DNA of 37,408 nt from Bacteroides caecigallinarum (GCF_021531075.1 NZ_JADYTJ010000032.1:1-37408); one strand, 5' to 3'; positions 1-6,837 are shown, counted from the stretch's first letter. Notes: a model not told the origin generated them from the sequence alone. A program made the numbers and translations.

Positions 1-423
1 AAATACATCAATATCATCTTCATTAATATGGTATTGAAATTTGATTATACCTGAACACGTAGTTTCAAATTTTAATGTCAATATATACATTTCAGCTTCA
101 CCCCAAATATTATTACGTTTTTCTATATTAGAAGGTATATTATATGACTTAACTTGTTCTTGTAAAAATGAATAATAATTTTCTCCATATTTACTTTTAA
201 TACTATTAGCTATATTAGGAATATCAAAAAATTCAGCAATACTTGGATTTTCTTTTTCTATTTTCTCTAATGTTTTTAACATTACAGGTTTGTTAAATTC
301 AACAGCTGCAATAGAATCCTGTATTGCTTGTTGTTTTTGCCTTTCTTGTTCTTGTTTACTAGGAGCACATCCTATGTACATGATCATTGAAATACATAGA
401 ATTAAATTTGAGACTATTTTCAT
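1..423 (-). CDS. Putative lipoprotein, 3' end cut by window edge
   Basis: The reading frame starts with ATG at 423 and stays open for 141 codons to the window edge, so the C-terminus is missing. The N-terminus is a short hydrophobic stretch ending in MYIGC with Cys19, a credible signal peptidase II lipobox. A Lys/Gln/Glu-rich linker follows (residues 20 to 36), then a region rich in Asn, Ile and Glu. I recognise no domain. It probably sits on a membrane facing the periplasm or outside. It follows the membrane protein at 524..1030 by a 100-base gap on the same strand, so the two could be co-expressed. Composition is very AT-rich, like the rest of the accessory block. The lipobox is seen; anything about function would be a guess. 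Confidence 0.75.
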   Translation of the reverse strand, partial: MKIVSNLILCISMIMYIGCAPSKQEQERQKQQAIQDSIAAVEFNKPVMLKTLEKIEKENPSIAEFFDIPNIANSIKSKYGENYYSFLQEQVKSYNIPSNIEKRNNIWGEAEMYILTLKFETTCSGIIKFQYHINEDDIDVF

Positions 424-523
424 ACCGTAATAAATTAGTTTAATTATACTTTAAGTAATATTTTGTCTATATTAAAGAAAGCCACAGTATAAGTATAGAA
501 TGATAATATTAATAACCGATATT

Positions 524-1030
524 TTAATTATTAAACAACTTGAATATCTTTATTATATTCTTAGCACCCTTTACTTTTTCATCTTGTCTTCTCTGATTTT
601 CCATGTCTTGATAAACCTCCCGTTGAAAATTGGAGTATTCATTACTAGACATAGCTTCATATTTATTTATAGCTTTTCTTCTATCTATAAATCCTATCAA
701 ACATGGAATTCCTATCAACACTCCTAAGGTTCGTAATATATATGACCACCACGCTTCAGTTGTTAGTACTTCTCTAGTTCCTTTTTGAGTACCAAATAAC
801 CAATATTCATATTCTTCCGTTTCATACATATCATAGAATTCTGATAAAAGAAAGCCTATGAGGAAAATAAGAATGGAAAATATCAACCAATTTCTATACG
901 AAGAACATGCACTACGATGTTTCTGGAGCAATTCATTTCGTGATAAGCCAATAATCTGTTTCTGTTTGTGTTTTGTATATGCTACAGCTATACATAATAC
1001 AATGACTATAAAAATAAATAAAGTAAACAT
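524..1030 (-). CDS. Small multi-pass membrane protein, unknown function
   Basis: A 168-residue protein with three clear hydrophobic segments: residues 2 to 19 at the extreme N-terminus, about 46 to 64, and about 95 to 113. Between the first two is a basic stretch (KHKQKQ, then QKHRSACSSYR), and the tail after residue 115 is highly charged (RRQDEKVKGAK), so the tail is probably cytoplasmic. No family is recognised. It lies upstream of the lipoprotein at 1..423 on the same strand and downstream of a long hairpin-rich gap carrying a promoter-like TATATTTG box on the minus strand at 1361..1368. If that box is used, the gene would have a leader of about 320 bases. The call rests on the intact frame and the membrane segments only. 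Confidence 0.7.
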   Translation of the reverse strand: MFTLFIFIVIVLCIAVAYTKHKQKQIIGLSRNELLQKHRSACSSYRNWLIFSILIFLIGFLLSEFYDMYETEEYEYWLFGTQKGTREVLTTEAWWSYILRTLGVLIGIPCLIGFIDRRKAINKYEAMSSNEYSNFQREVYQDMENQRRQDEKVKGAKNIIKIFKLFNN

Positions 1031-1247
1031 ACTTAAGATAGCATTATATCTTACCTATAAGCCCCCGAAGTCAGTATTAAATTTTAAACAAAGAAGGCGT
1101 GAGGACTTTTCCTACTCTATCCATCGAAAACAGGTATCGCCAAACACCTCGTGAAGATGAATAAAAAGAAACAATACTCCCACGCCTGTATGATATATGT
1201 ACCTATACAGCATGGGCTATACAGGAAAACATATACAAACAGAAAAT

Positions 1248-1392
1248 GAGCGTAATATTGTCCTTCATCCCTTCACTATTGAAATTGGCGATTTCGTTTT
1301 CAGGATAAAAGCAAAAAACGCTTTCTATTATGATCCAACCATTTCTCCGGTCGGACATTACAAATATACGTTTTTTGTTCAATATTACGCTC
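1248..1392. repeat. Perfect 13-base inverted repeats bounding a 145-base segment
   Basis: GAGCGTAATATTG at 1248..1260 is matched by its exact reverse complement at 1380..1392, with 119 bases between. The matching does not extend inward or outward, and I see no flanking target-site duplication. Inside the segment, on the minus strand at 1361..1368, is TATATTTG, a perfect fit to the Bacteroidetes -7 box, pointing towards the membrane protein at 524..1030. The layout resembles an invertible promoter, and a serine recombinase of invertase size lies 1.2 kb away. A very large hairpin or a chance repeat remains possible. Confidence 0.55.
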
Positions 1393-1475
1393 GATAAAGA
1401 GTATTATTTCTTTCAAATATAAGATTTTTAGATGTTTTATAGACGGAAAATAATATTATATTTCTTTCCTTATGT

Positions 1476-1609
1476 TGTCCCAGTAGATAAATGGGATATT
1501 GTATCTATATCTTACAACTTGATAAAGTATCTAATAATCAGATACTTATCTTTTTCCTAATATTATTATTCATACTGTCCCACTAATAGTATAATACAAA
1601 GCTGGGACA
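1476..1609. repeat. Cluster of short palindromes with TGTCCCA arms
   Basis: TGTCCCA occurs at 1476..1482 and again at 1576..1582, exactly 100 bases apart. The second copy pairs with TGGGACA at 1603..1609; the first has only a partial partner, TGGGA at 1492..1496. Between them lies AAGTATCT/AGATACTT (1525..1532 and 1540..1547), extendable to GATAA/TTATC with one extra base. These could be repressor sites or part of an origin. The palindromes are seen; their role is unknown. Confidence 0.45.
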
Positions 1610-1769
1610 AGGGTAAGAGTTAGAGTATTATTACATAACCGATAGGATAATGGAATAGTTTATTTAGGGGATTATATCTTGTATAAAGGTTTTTTGAATA
1701 CTCTGTAGATTTTTTATTCCACCTTTTCAGGTATTATGTACACACCCCTTACCCCTTACCTCAAAGAAG

Positions 1770-1806
1770 AAAAAAAGAGAAACTACCTTTTTACAGATAG
1801 TCTCCC
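1770..1806 (-). terminator. Intrinsic terminator after the 1813..2409 gene
   Basis: Read on the minus strand, a 12-base stem (arms 1795..1806 and 1777..1788, three G-U pairs, six-base loop) is followed by seven T residues complementary to 1770..1776. It starts 7 bases after the stop of the Api92-like gene and closes the minus-strand cluster that begins at the recombinase. Confidence 0.85.
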
Positions 1807-1812
1807 TTTACA

Positions 1813-2409
1813 TTAATCATCTACTTCTTCAAACTCATGGAATGAAAAGAATAAATCCTCTTCATCTTCATTCTCCTTAACATAATTATCCATTGCCTTC
1901 TGAATACCATTTACCGTTTTATCTTCAATCTTTATTCCTATAAGTTCTTCAATAAACTCTACTGCTTGGTCTATGGTTTCAAAATATTCTACATCTTCAG
2001 TATAATCCAGAACATACTTGGATTTAAAGAATATTCCATCCTTGTCATTTGTCTGGTATATTCCACATCCAGGTTCTTCTGTAACATAAAGAAACTTAAT
2101 TGTCTTGTAATAGGATTCGATAAACTTTCTCCATTCATCCATTTCTTGCCATGCAGTTTCAGTAGTAAATGTGAGGGTGTTTTTCTCCTTATTATATTCC
2201 CTGCACATCCATTCTCCCCGGCAATATACTTTCTCCCAGTCACCGCCAAGGTAATTTACAAGATTTCCAAGCCATGTATTTCCAAAACCATTTTTTACCA
2301 ATGACTTCTTTCTATTCTCAAGTCTTTCCATTTTCTTGTTCAGATCCAATACTTCCTTCTTAGATCCGACTATATAATAATCTGTACTGCACCAATTAGG
2401 CATAATCAA
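1813..2409 (-). CDS. Api92/YubB-like (DUF1281-type) protein
   Basis: A 198-residue soluble protein starting MIMPNWCS. The MPNWC opening followed by a Y-rich strand and a helix (residues 3 to 30) is the signature I associate with the ferredoxin-like YubB/Api92 proteins of phages and conjugative elements; their function is not established. The middle is rich in Trp and Tyr (GDWEKVYCRGEW near residue 57), and the tail is strongly acidic (ENEDEEDL). The start codon overlaps the stop of the preceding gene in an ATGA arrangement, implying translational coupling; the Met at residue 3 is the alternative start. It is the last gene of the recombinase cluster and is followed by a strong terminator. The family call is from memory of the N-terminal motif and is moderately sure. 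Confidence 0.6.
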   Translation of the reverse strand: MIMPNWCSTDYYIVGSKKEVLDLNKKMERLENRKKSLVKNGFGNTWLGNLVNYLGGDWEKVYCRGEWMCREYNKEKNTLTFTTETAWQEMDEWRKFIESYYKTIKFLYVTEEPGCGIYQTNDKDGIFFKSKYVLDYTEDVEYFETIDQAVEFIEELIGIKIEDKTVNGIQKAMDNYVKENEDEEDLFFSFHEFEEVDD

Positions 2410-2630
2410 ATCTCCTTTCCATTTTTGTATCTATAAATATTTAAGTTCTCAGTAGTCATCCAATTACAATCAGACAGTTTAAATCCATACTTATCCTCAA
2501 TAGTCATAAGGAAACTTTCAAAGTCATCATAACTGAAAGATTCGTTTATTTCTTCATCCGTCAGCTCTATTATATTTAAAGCTCCGGAACAATAATTTAA
2601 TAGTAATACATATTTTGTTTCCATACACAT
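2406..2630 (-). CDS. Small hypothetical protein (74 aa)
   Basis: A short, mostly acidic protein with alternating hydrophobic strands (VLLLNY, ALNIIEL) and a run FSYDDFESFL near residues 33 to 42; no membrane segment and no family recognised. It begins ATGTGTATGG, so the start could be Met1 or Met3; the gene at 3462..3818 begins with almost the same codons (MCMEN against MCMET). It starts 2 bases after the recombinase stop and overlaps the next gene by 4 bases, so recombinase, this gene and the Api92-like gene look like one translationally coupled unit. Confidence 0.65.
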   Translation of the reverse strand: MCMETKYVLLLNYCSGALNIIELTDEEINESFSYDDFESFLMTIEDKYGFKLSDCNWMTTENLNIYRYKNGKEI

Positions 2631-2632
2631 TG

Positions 2633-3277
2633 TTATTTTATATTATTTACAAATTGATTCTTTACTCTCTGAACAGTTGATATTCCAATTCCTTGTAGTT
2701 TTGCAATATTCCTAACGCTATAGCCTTTTCTCAGAAGTTGTATAGTTTCCTTATACTCCTCTTTCAGTTTCTCCTCTGATTTTATGCTTCCTTTCTTTCT
2801 TCCGAGCTTACCACCTTTGGCTATATAGTTTTCCCTTCCACTGTTCAAGCGAAATTTTATATTATCTCTTTCAAGTTGGGCACATGTTGATAAAGTTGCT
2901 ATCATTATTGGAGCAAAAAGACTTGGTTTACCTTCTTCATCAAGCAGAGAAAATTGTTCCTTCTGAAAGTAAATGTTGATTCCATTGTCTATCATTTCTT
3001 TTACAGTAGACAAGACCTCAAAAGCATTTCTTCCAAGTCTTGATAATTCTGATATGAGTATATGCTTGATATTATTGTTTTTTGCATATTCGATAGCTTC
3101 TAATAATACAGGTCTTTCCAGATTTTTCTTCGCTCCAGAAATCTTCTCCTCAAATATTCTCTTAATTCTGAAACCCGAATATTCTGCATATCTCCTTAAA
3201 TCTGAAACTTGCCTTTCTGTAGATTGTCTTTCTCCAACAGAACTGACTCTTGCATAAATTATAGCATTCGTTTCCAT
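2633..3277 (-). CDS. Serine recombinase, resolvase/invertase type
   Basis: A 214-residue site-specific recombinase. The N-terminal catalytic domain starts IIYARVSS, giving the catalytic serine as Ser12 with Arg10 beside it; further resolvase hallmarks are the QVSDLRRYAEYSG segment (about 23 to 35), the ISELSRLGRN motif (about 75 to 84) and LERDNIKFR (about 135) near the start of the long helix. The C-terminus (about 165 to 210) is a short helix-turn-helix ending GIGISTVQRVKNQF. The size fits small resolvases and DNA invertases, not the large serine integrases, so it more likely resolves or inverts DNA than integrates the element. Co-transcribed with two small genes downstream. Two direct copies of TTTGAACACA lie upstream. 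Its recombination site is unknown; a 145-base inverted-repeat segment 1.2 kb away is a candidate. Confidence 0.92.
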   Translation of the reverse strand: METNAIIYARVSSVGERQSTERQVSDLRRYAEYSGFRIKRIFEEKISGAKKNLERPVLLEAIEYAKNNNIKHILISELSRLGRNAFEVLSTVKEMIDNGINIYFQKEQFSLLDEEGKPSLFAPIMIATLSTCAQLERDNIKFRLNSGRENYIAKGGKLGRKKGSIKSEEKLKEEYKETIQLLRKGYSVRNIAKLQGIGISTVQRVKNQFVNNIK

Positions 3278-3338
3278 TTTATTCTTTGATTATTATAGTT
3301 ACATACATTATTGTGCCCAAAGTAGTGTTATAGATTTA

Positions 3339-3365
3339 TTTGAACACATCCATATTTTGAACACA
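3339..3365. repeat. Two direct copies of TTTGAACACA upstream of the recombinase gene
   Basis: TTTGAACACA occurs at 3339..3348 and 3356..3365, a period of 17 bases, about 60 bases upstream of the recombinase start. Such spaced copies suit a transcription-factor site. I see no clear -7 box between them and the gene. Confidence 0.4.
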
Positions 3366-3390
3366 AAAGTTGGTTTTGATTATTACAAAC

Positions 3391-3443
3391 AGAAAATCCT
3401 GAGAAATTTCGGTTTTTCTGATATTCCTACTTTTCTCAGGATT
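3391..3443 (-). terminator. Hairpin terminator after the small-gene chain
   Basis: Perfect 12-base stem AATCCTGAGAAA at 3395..3406 with its complement at 3432..3443, loop about 25 bases, followed on the minus strand by ATTTTCTGTTTG. It lies 19 bases beyond the stop of 3462..3818 and separates the small-gene chain from the recombinase unit. The T-tract is interrupted, so termination may be partial. Confidence 0.65.
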
Positions 3444-3461
3444 CATTTTCCTTCAGAGTCA

Positions 3462-3818
3462 CTAAAACTCCATAATACGATACGTTTCAGAAATCCGTTT
3501 TTTATAGTCTTCCGTTTTTTCAATATTCTCATCTACCACAGAAATGAGATTATCAAGAAAAACGTCTTCTATAGTTTTTATCTTTTCTCCATTTTCCGAG
3601 ATTAGGTGCACTTCAAACAGATCTTTCCCTTCATCAAGAACAATCTGCACTTTTCCTTTATGTTTGAATCCCTGGCAATGAAACTCCAAACCTCCTTCAA
3701 TCACTTTCATACTCTCAGGAACTACTCCCCAAGACATAAATATTGTAATCTGAGTTTTTAGTATTGACCAGATATATCTAGCCAATTCCAGGTTATAATC
3801 ATTATTTTCCATACACAT
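3462..3818 (-). CDS. Hypothetical protein (118 aa), last gene of an overlapping chain
   Basis: No family recognised. The protein is soluble, with an N-terminal helix (YNLELARYIWSIL, residues 8 to 20), then probable beta strands (GGLEFHCQGFKHKGKVQIVL, about 42 to 61) and an acidic C-terminal helix. It starts ATGTGTATGG, so Met1 or Met3 may be used. Its start overlaps the end of the preceding gene (3802..4203) by 17 bases in another frame, which points to coupled translation. It is followed by a hairpin terminator, making it the final gene of the chain that runs from 5032 down to 3462. Confidence 0.65.
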   Translation of the reverse strand: MCMENNDYNLELARYIWSILKTQITIFMSWGVVPESMKVIEGGLEFHCQGFKHKGKVQIVLDEGKDLFEVHLISENGEKIKTIEDVFLDNLISVVDENIEKTEDYKKRISETYRIMEF

Positions 3819-4203
3819 CTTTTATTATTGAATTAATAATCTCAAATCTCATAACATCATCCAGTTCTGAAAATCTGAAATATATATTGTCTTTAGAAGT
3901 TTTTACCACTACATCCCCCTTATTATCCAATCCGACAAAAAATAGGTCGTAGTCATAAATTTCTCCATCTTCATTATAATAATACCTTATATCATAATCT
4001 GAAATATCAATCTCAGATACATCGTTAAAACTTAGATATCCTTTTATAAAGTTGACAGCCTCCATATACCAATCCGTATTTATCATAGTCAATACGGATT
4101 CTTTTCTTTTCAATGAATCTGCCATAGTTTTTAAAACTTTCTCACCATCTTCTAAAACAAAAACTTTCTTGTTTCCGAAGTTTTCATGTTTTTCCTTATC
4201 CAT
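3802..4203 (-). CDS. Hypothetical protein (133 aa)
   Basis: A soluble, acidic protein with no recognised domain. After a charged N-terminus (MDKEKHENFGNKK) it has an amphipathic helix with LKRKES near residue 32, then a Tyr/Asp-rich middle (DISDYDIRYYY, about 76 to 86) and a final hydrophobic helix. The start at 4203 lies 4 bases after the stop of the upstream gene, and the end overlaps the downstream gene by 17 bases. Position inside a tightly packed minus-strand chain supports it being real; function is unknown. Confidence 0.65.
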   Translation of the reverse strand: MDKEKHENFGNKKVFVLEDGEKVLKTMADSLKRKESVLTMINTDWYMEAVNFIKGYLSFNDVSEIDISDYDIRYYYNEDGEIYDYDLFFVGLDNKGDVVVKTSKDNIYFRFSELDDVMRFEIINSIIKDVYGK

Positions 4204-4207
4204 AATA

Positions 4208-4549
4208 TCAAAAGAAAGCTAACAACATATATTCGTTCTTTTGGTCAGATTCAGTTAAGAGCCTTTCCATTATTTCTATGATTTCCTCAACAGGTTCATC
4301 TACCTCACTCAATGCTTCATCAATTTTCGTTCTTTCTTCCTCATCAAGTTTATCATAAGTTTTTAGTTTATCTAATCCCTGTTTAAAATCATCCCTATTA
4401 ACCTCAATATCATCATCCCAGCTTTCTCCATTATAAGAAATTCCGAGTGCCATTAGTAGATTATGAAATTCAACCACTTTATAGTTAAATCCGAAAGAAG
4501 ATGAATATTCGATTTCATACTTCTTCGCTACATGTAATTTTTGTCCCAT
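4208..4549 (-). CDS. Hypothetical protein (113 aa)
   Basis: No family recognised. The N-terminus (MGQKLHVAKKYEIEYSSSFG) looks like a beta hairpin, followed by a helix (VVEFHNLLMAL, about 25 to 35) and a strongly acidic helical second half (VDEPVEEIIEIMERLL, about 82 to 97). The start overlaps the 58-residue frame at 4515..4691 by 35 bases, so its start lies inside the upstream gene. The acidic, helical make-up resembles many small phage or anti-defence proteins, but there is no motif to support such a role. Confidence 0.6.
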   Translation of the reverse strand: MGQKLHVAKKYEIEYSSSFGFNYKVVEFHNLLMALGISYNGESWDDDIEVNRDDFKQGLDKLKTYDKLDEEERTKIDEALSEVDEPVEEIIEIMERLLTESDQKNEYMLLAFF

Positions 4550-4691
4550 ATTTGTCTATCCATTTTTGGGCGGTTGGTAGAGTAGTAAATGTATCACTCT
4601 CTACCTCACCGTCTTTGTTAATAATAAATGCCTGAAAATCCTTGGAAGAGAAACATACTATCTTGTTTCCTTTGTATATTATCTCATCCAT
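4515..4691 (-). CDS. Small hypothetical protein (58 aa)
   Basis: A short frame from ATG at 4691 to TGA at 4515..4517. The protein begins MDEIIYKGNKIVCFSSKDFQ and ends KYGTKITCSEEV; the middle reads like a small beta-rich fold with a helix (TAQKWIDKYG, about 40 to 49). Its start overlaps the stop of the zinc-ribbon gene at 4684..4893 by 8 bases, and its end overlaps the start of 4208..4549 by 35 bases. Without it there would be a gap in an otherwise gapless chain, which is the main argument that it is a gene. No family recognised. Confidence 0.6.
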   Translation of the reverse strand: MDEIIYKGNKIVCFSSKDFQAFIINKDGEVESDTFTTLPTAQKWIDKYGTKITCSEEV

Positions 4692-4893
4692 AATATTCCT
4701 TCATGTAACATTCCTCACATAGACTACCGAAATCATTTACTTCGGATCTTGTCATCGGTTTACCACAATATTCACATTCTCTGACTGTCTCATGATGGGT
4801 TTCATAGACTGTCTGGTACATTGATTTCTTGGCATTTTCCTTACCAAAAAGGAATTCCATACTTTGCTGTTTGTTATTTTTCTGTTTTCTCAT
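4684..4893 (-). CDS. Small zinc-ribbon-like protein (69 aa)
   Basis: The first third is basic and Gln/Asn-rich (MRKQKNNKQQSMEF). The second half holds two CxxC pairs, CEYCGKPM at about residues 40 to 47 and CEEC at about 58 to 61, spaced like a treble-clef or zinc ribbon, so it probably binds one zinc ion. Such mini-proteins are common in phages and conjugative elements and may bind nucleic acid or protein; the partner is unknown. It overlaps genes on both sides (20 bases upstream, 8 downstream), consistent with coupled translation. Confidence 0.65.
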   Translation of the reverse strand: MRKQKNNKQQSMEFLFGKENAKKSMYQTVYETHHETVRECEYCGKPMTRSEVNDFGSLCEECYMKEYYG

Positions 4894-5032
4894 TTTCTTC
4901 AGTTTTAATTATTACTTCTGATTCAGTAAAATCTTCATCGCAGTGCAGACATTGAAAACTGTAACCTTCGATTTCAGACTCTACCAGTATTCTACCACAT
5001 ATTGGGCAATGGTATTCTTTCTTCATATCCAT
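4874..5032 (-). CDS. Small zinc-ribbon protein (52 aa), first gene of the chain
   Basis: Starts at ATG 5032 (MDMKKEYHCPICGR), with an in-frame Met at residue 3, and stops at 4874. It carries CPIC at residues 9 to 12 and CLHC at 28 to 31, a compact rubredoxin-like zinc ribbon, followed by an acidic tail. It overlaps the next gene by 20 bases in another frame. It begins just after the terminator of the exonuclease gene, so it either opens a new transcript or is fed by read-through. I see no clear promoter box between the terminator and its start. Confidence 0.65.
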   Translation of the reverse strand: MDMKKEYHCPICGRILVESEIEGYSFQCLHCDEDFTESEVIIKTEENEKTEK

Positions 5033-5042
5033 AAGTTATACA

Positions 5043-5102
5043 TAAAAAAGACCGGAGAGACATCATATTATTCTTATTATTCTATGATTATCTCCCCGGT
5101 CT
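5043..5102 (-). terminator. Intrinsic terminator after the exonuclease gene
   Basis: Arms 5049..5060 and 5091..5102 pair over 12 bases with one mismatch on the DNA that becomes a G-U pair in the minus-strand RNA; the minus strand continues with six T residues. It begins 17 bases past the stop of the nuclease gene. Confidence 0.85.
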
Positions 5103-5118
5103 AAGTTCCGAGTTAAAT

Positions 5119-6048
5119 TTACAGGGTCATAATTTTCAATGATCCAGCTACATTTGAAGTTTTGATATAGTTTTCATAAGGTAGGTCTGGAAATGCCTTC
5201 TTGAATGAAGCCAAGTCAAAACTACTTCTTGTCGTATCTGAAGTTCTGGTAATGCTAATACCTTCGCCTCTCCAGTTATTCACATCCAGGAAGATCATTG
5301 TTTCAAAAATGTCTTTCTTGATGAAATTCAACTCTTCTTCTGCCTCCTTCTTTGTCTGAATGAGTTTTATGATACGTTTTACCTTGCTTGATACCTCTTT
5401 AGGAAGATCATAAGGGTTCTGAAATTGCTCTCCTTTACAGTCTGCATCCAATAGAGCCTTACATATATCACTTGGGATTCTATCTATTGGAACAAGTTCT
5501 GCTACATGATTTATTGTACCGTCCTTTTTTATCTTATTGCAGATATGGATAACCGTTAATTCCTTCACTATAGCACCCTTATTCTGCAATTCAAACAGGT
5601 AAGCATAAATTGAGAGTTGGTATCTCGCTTTTGTTAATTGTGATTTGGTAAGCTTTGCATTAGAGTAAGTCTTTATATCACATAAACCGAACTCTGTATC
5701 GCTTAATCTTGTAACCAGATCAATATTACTAGACCAATGTTCAAGGTCTGAAACATTATATTCACAAGATTCAATATTCATTCCTTTTGTGAGGCTTCTG
5801 AAATCTTCCACCTCTACCGTACCATCATGTTGGAACTCATTTATCAGACGTTCGATTGACTTATGCACTCCAGAACCATATTCTCCGGCTCTTTTGATAA
5901 GATATTCAGGACAATTATCATATTCCTGTCCAGCTACTTGTCTTTGTATGGCTTGGGTTATTCCAAAAAGTTGTTTATCTCCAAGCCAGTATTCATGTTC
6001 ATCTTCCTTGAAGAGAACACCATTATTGATAAGTTCTATTCTTGCCAT
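5119..6048 (-). CDS. PD-(D/E)XK exonuclease, phage recombination type
   Basis: A 309-residue nuclease of the PD-(D/E)XK superfamily (RecB/lambda-exonuclease-like). Motifs in order: GSGVHKSIERL with His62 and Glu66; Asp110 in SSNIDLV; the DIK motif with Asp124 and Lys126; and the QxxxY helix with Gln144 and Tyr148. These would form the metal-dependent active site that resects a DNA end to single strand. The C-terminal third contains a Lys/Glu-rich helix (KTKKEAEEELNFIKKD region) and a beta-rich tail. The start lies 4 bases downstream of the stop of the annealing-protein gene, so the two are almost certainly made together as a resection plus annealing pair like lambda exonuclease and Red beta. 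A strong terminator follows. The family assignment comes from the motifs; partner specificity is inferred. Confidence 0.88.
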   Translation of the reverse strand: MARIELINNGVLFKEDEHEYWLGDKQLFGITQAIQRQVAGQEYDNCPEYLIKRAGEYGSGVHKSIERLINEFQHDGTVEVEDFRSLTKGMNIESCEYNVSDLEHWSSNIDLVTRLSDTEFGLCDIKTYSNAKLTKSQLTKARYQLSIYAYLFELQNKGAIVKELTVIHICNKIKKDGTINHVAELVPIDRIPSDICKALLDADCKGEQFQNPYDLPKEVSSKVKRIIKLIQTKKEAEEELNFIKKDIFETMIFLDVNNWRGEGISITRTSDTTRSSFDLASFKKAFPDLPYENYIKTSNVAGSLKIMTL

Positions 6049-6052
6049 AATT

Positions 6053-6823
6053 TTACGAGTTTAAAGTTTTTAATGCCTTCTTACGGTTTGTGAGAAGGTT
6101 TTTAAGTTCCGGGTTGCTTTCTATCGCCTCTGTATAGTCTAGATAGAGAGAAACCAATGATGTAACATCTTTAGCAGCAATTATTTCTGCTTTGATTGTT
6201 GCTGCTTCGTTTTTTACAGGGGTTTGTACTGGTTTTACTTGTGAACGAGTATTATTCTGTTGACGTTGTTCAGGTATTGGTTCCTGTTGAGTATTGACAT
6301 TATTATCGTCAGCCATCTTTTCAGGTATATCTTCTCCAGCATAGATATAAAGTCCAAGACCAAACATTGCCAGGTTTTTCACTAAGCATCTCATAATGGT
6401 CTTATTGATATCGAACATGGAAGCTGCTTCAACCGTTCTTTCAACATATTCCTTCTTGAACTTATCATAAACTTTGTAAGTGTATGGTTCAAGTTTCATC
6501 GCCTTATTGGAAGTATTCATTACAGGTAACCACATTTCATGAGTTATTTCATCTACTGTAACTTCCGTATATACCATTATACCTGTTCTCTCATCTGCAA
6601 AGTATGGGAGATTGGTGATTGGATCCTTCACGATTCTGTAGGTTGCACTTGGGTAAGCTCTTTTGAATTCAGCCCAAGCATTTGCCCAACTCAGGTAGCT
6701 CAGATTTTCTCTCTTCTCTACCTTATCATTCATATCAAGTGAACTAAGAGCGTCAAAATAGATTGCTCTTCTTTCATCAACCGTTACATTGGCTGGTATT
6801 TGAGGTTTGTTGAATTTACACAT
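6053..6823 (-). CDS. Single-strand annealing protein, DUF1071/Sak type
   Basis: A 256-residue protein matching the DUF1071 family of phage annealing proteins, related to the Rad52-like Sak group. The diagnostic region is residues 28 to 120: SSLDMNDKVEKR, then LSYLSWANAWAEFKRAYP, MWLPVMNTSNKAMK and PYTYKVYD. A second conserved stretch is FDINKTIMRCLVKNLAMFGL (about 137 to 156). The Gln/Asn-rich linker (about 178 to 205) separates the annealing core from a helical tail. It would coat and anneal single-stranded DNA produced by the exonuclease encoded next door. Such pairs serve replication, repair and recombination of phages and conjugative elements. Family assignment is from remembered motifs and is fairly sure; the exact subfamily name is less so. 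Confidence 0.87.
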   Translation of the reverse strand: MCKFNKPQIPANVTVDERRAIYFDALSSLDMNDKVEKRENLSYLSWANAWAEFKRAYPSATYRIVKDPITNLPYFADERTGIMVYTEVTVDEITHEMWLPVMNTSNKAMKLEPYTYKVYDKFKKEYVERTVEAASMFDINKTIMRCLVKNLAMFGLGLYIYAGEDIPEKMADDNNVNTQQEPIPEQRQQNNTRSQVKPVQTPVKNEAATIKAEIIAAKDVTSLVSLYLDYTEAIESNPELKNLLTNRKKALKTLNS

Positions 6824-6837
6824 AATCTTTATTGTTT

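Larger units (their letters stand above)
1031..1769. other. AT-rich intergenic region with several inverted repeats, no convincing gene
   Basis: This long gap holds no coding region I trust. A plus-strand frame at 1197..1397 (66 codons) exists, but its ends are encoded by the arms of an inverted repeat and it has no familiar domain. Structures seen: AGGCGTG near 1096 against CACGCCT near 1182; two direct copies of CTATACAG at 1203..1210 and 1217..1224; the 13-base repeat pair described separately; TGTCCCA hairpins; and a short C-rich run CCCCTTACCCCTTACC around 1746..1761 just before the terminator of the next gene. The region may hold regulatory sites, an origin or a small RNA; the sequence alone does not decide. 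Confidence 0.5.

Noticed and set aside
1197-1397. Plus-strand frame of 66 codons in the hairpin-rich gap
   Set aside because: Both ends of the protein are encoded by the arms of the 13-base inverted repeat, no domain is recognised, and all neighbours are on the minus strand.
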